From NCBI GenBank assembly GCA_910589415.1, contig OU342634.1, positions 124,001-188,000 on the forward strand: DNA of 64,000 nucleotides. Reading direction: 5' to 3'. Position 1 is the first letter of the stretch. Each line of letters starts with the position of its first letter. The notes below the pieces were generated by a model, which saw only the letters and a list, made by a program, of their open reading frames with translations, was not told the origin of the DNA and made no database searches. Shown one piece after another: positions 63,783 through 64,000 of this stretch. A program made the translations under genes and the position numbers. This stretch comes from Malachius bipustulatus (lineage: Eukaryota > Arthropoda > Insecta > Coleoptera > Melyridae).

Positions 63783-64000
63783 AAATAAGGGTACTTACAG
63801 CAATATCACTATCCGTTCCATGTGTGTACTCAACAGGATGTTGATTCGATGTCCTCTCGAAATCTGGGTTGGTCCTGGGCCACACTGCTCCGATGTACAC
63901 TCGAAGGCTTCTCGCTAGGCTACTTAGTTCACCTAACTGGACTGGAACTGGACATGGGAACTTCGAACTTTCGCGAGTTTGAAAATCCCGGAACTTTTGA
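63783..64000 (-). other. Element D leader, 5' end outside window
   Basis: No coding frame. The minus strand has CTGTAAGTAC at 63791-63800, a splice-donor match just upstream of gag. Neither primer site nor LTR could be recognised, so the 5' LTR probably lies beyond 64000. Confidence 0.5.

Larger units (their letters stand above)
39178..64000 (-). mobile_element. Element D: errantivirus-type Ty3/gypsy with env (minus strand)
   Basis: Gag without zinc knuckle, protease, pol and env occur in errantivirus order from 63782 down to 39558. Element E interrupts env (TSD CATTA). The 5' LTR is not in the window. The 3' LTR is inferred at about 39178-39438, next to a G-rich tract. Excluding E, the visible part is about 7 kb. 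Several frameshifts in pol and env make this an old or damaged copy of an endogenous insect retrovirus-like element. Confidence 0.8.

Overview
The window reads as AT-rich intergenic DNA from an arthropod, most likely an insect. I infer this from its elements: BEL/Pao, errantivirus-type Ty3/gypsy elements (Gag without zinc knuckle, one with Env), several other Ty3/gypsy elements, a BED-finger hAT, a jockey/CR1-type LINE, and Tc1/mariner/pogo-like DNA elements with TA duplications. The species cannot be named from the sequence. I see no host gene, rRNA, tRNA or CRISPR array. Essentially the whole window is transposable elements nested in one another, and most boundaries can be fixed from terminal repeats and target-site duplications (TSDs).

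Left part (1-4503): the 3' end of a gypsy element with its LTR (1-784), a LINE reverse-transcriptase scrap (787-1232), then a longer degenerate LINE (about 1233-4472) split by a 459-bp hAT-type MITE with a perfect 8-bp TSD.

Central-left nest (4504-30720): two perfect 29-bp inverted repeats lie 26 kb apart and flank a relic DNA transposon. Inside it sit (i) element F (about 4774-10042), a GC-rich plus-strand unit with a putative long LTR, primer site, gag and protease but no reverse transcriptase; its gag and protease overlap at a textbook -1 slippery site; (ii) element A (10095-28047, minus strand), errantivirus-like gag and pol between identical 463-bp LTRs, without env; (iii) element B (11780-23153, minus), a gypsy with 1634-bp LTRs inserted into A's pol with a 4-bp TSD and itself split by a MITE with a TAA TSD; (iv) a pogo-like relic (29147-30471).

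Middle (30721-33513): non-coding repeats and a 290-bp hairpin.

Right nest (33514-64000): a BED-finger hAT carries a foldback mariner-like element that contains a solo LTR. Near its right end it appears to be interrupted by element D, a minus-strand errantivirus with gag, pol and env. D's env is interrupted by E, a plus-strand BEL/Pao element (40887-58588). E's gag is interrupted by C, a minus-strand gypsy (43084-53735). C's gag is interrupted by a foldback mariner-like element (50408-51619). This is five levels of nesting; the three inner junctions have matching TSDs of the length expected for each family and restore a reading frame when the insert is left out.

In working retroelements of these kinds, Gag forms the particle, protease matures it, reverse transcriptase/RNase H copies the RNA from a tRNA primer, and integrase inserts the copy; Env lets errantiviruses leave the cell. 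Only C's pol (1053 aa) and E's pol (about 1290 aa) are uninterrupted here. Most other coding regions carry frameshifts, stops or insertions, although the LTR pairs of A, B, C and E are nearly identical, which points to recent activity.
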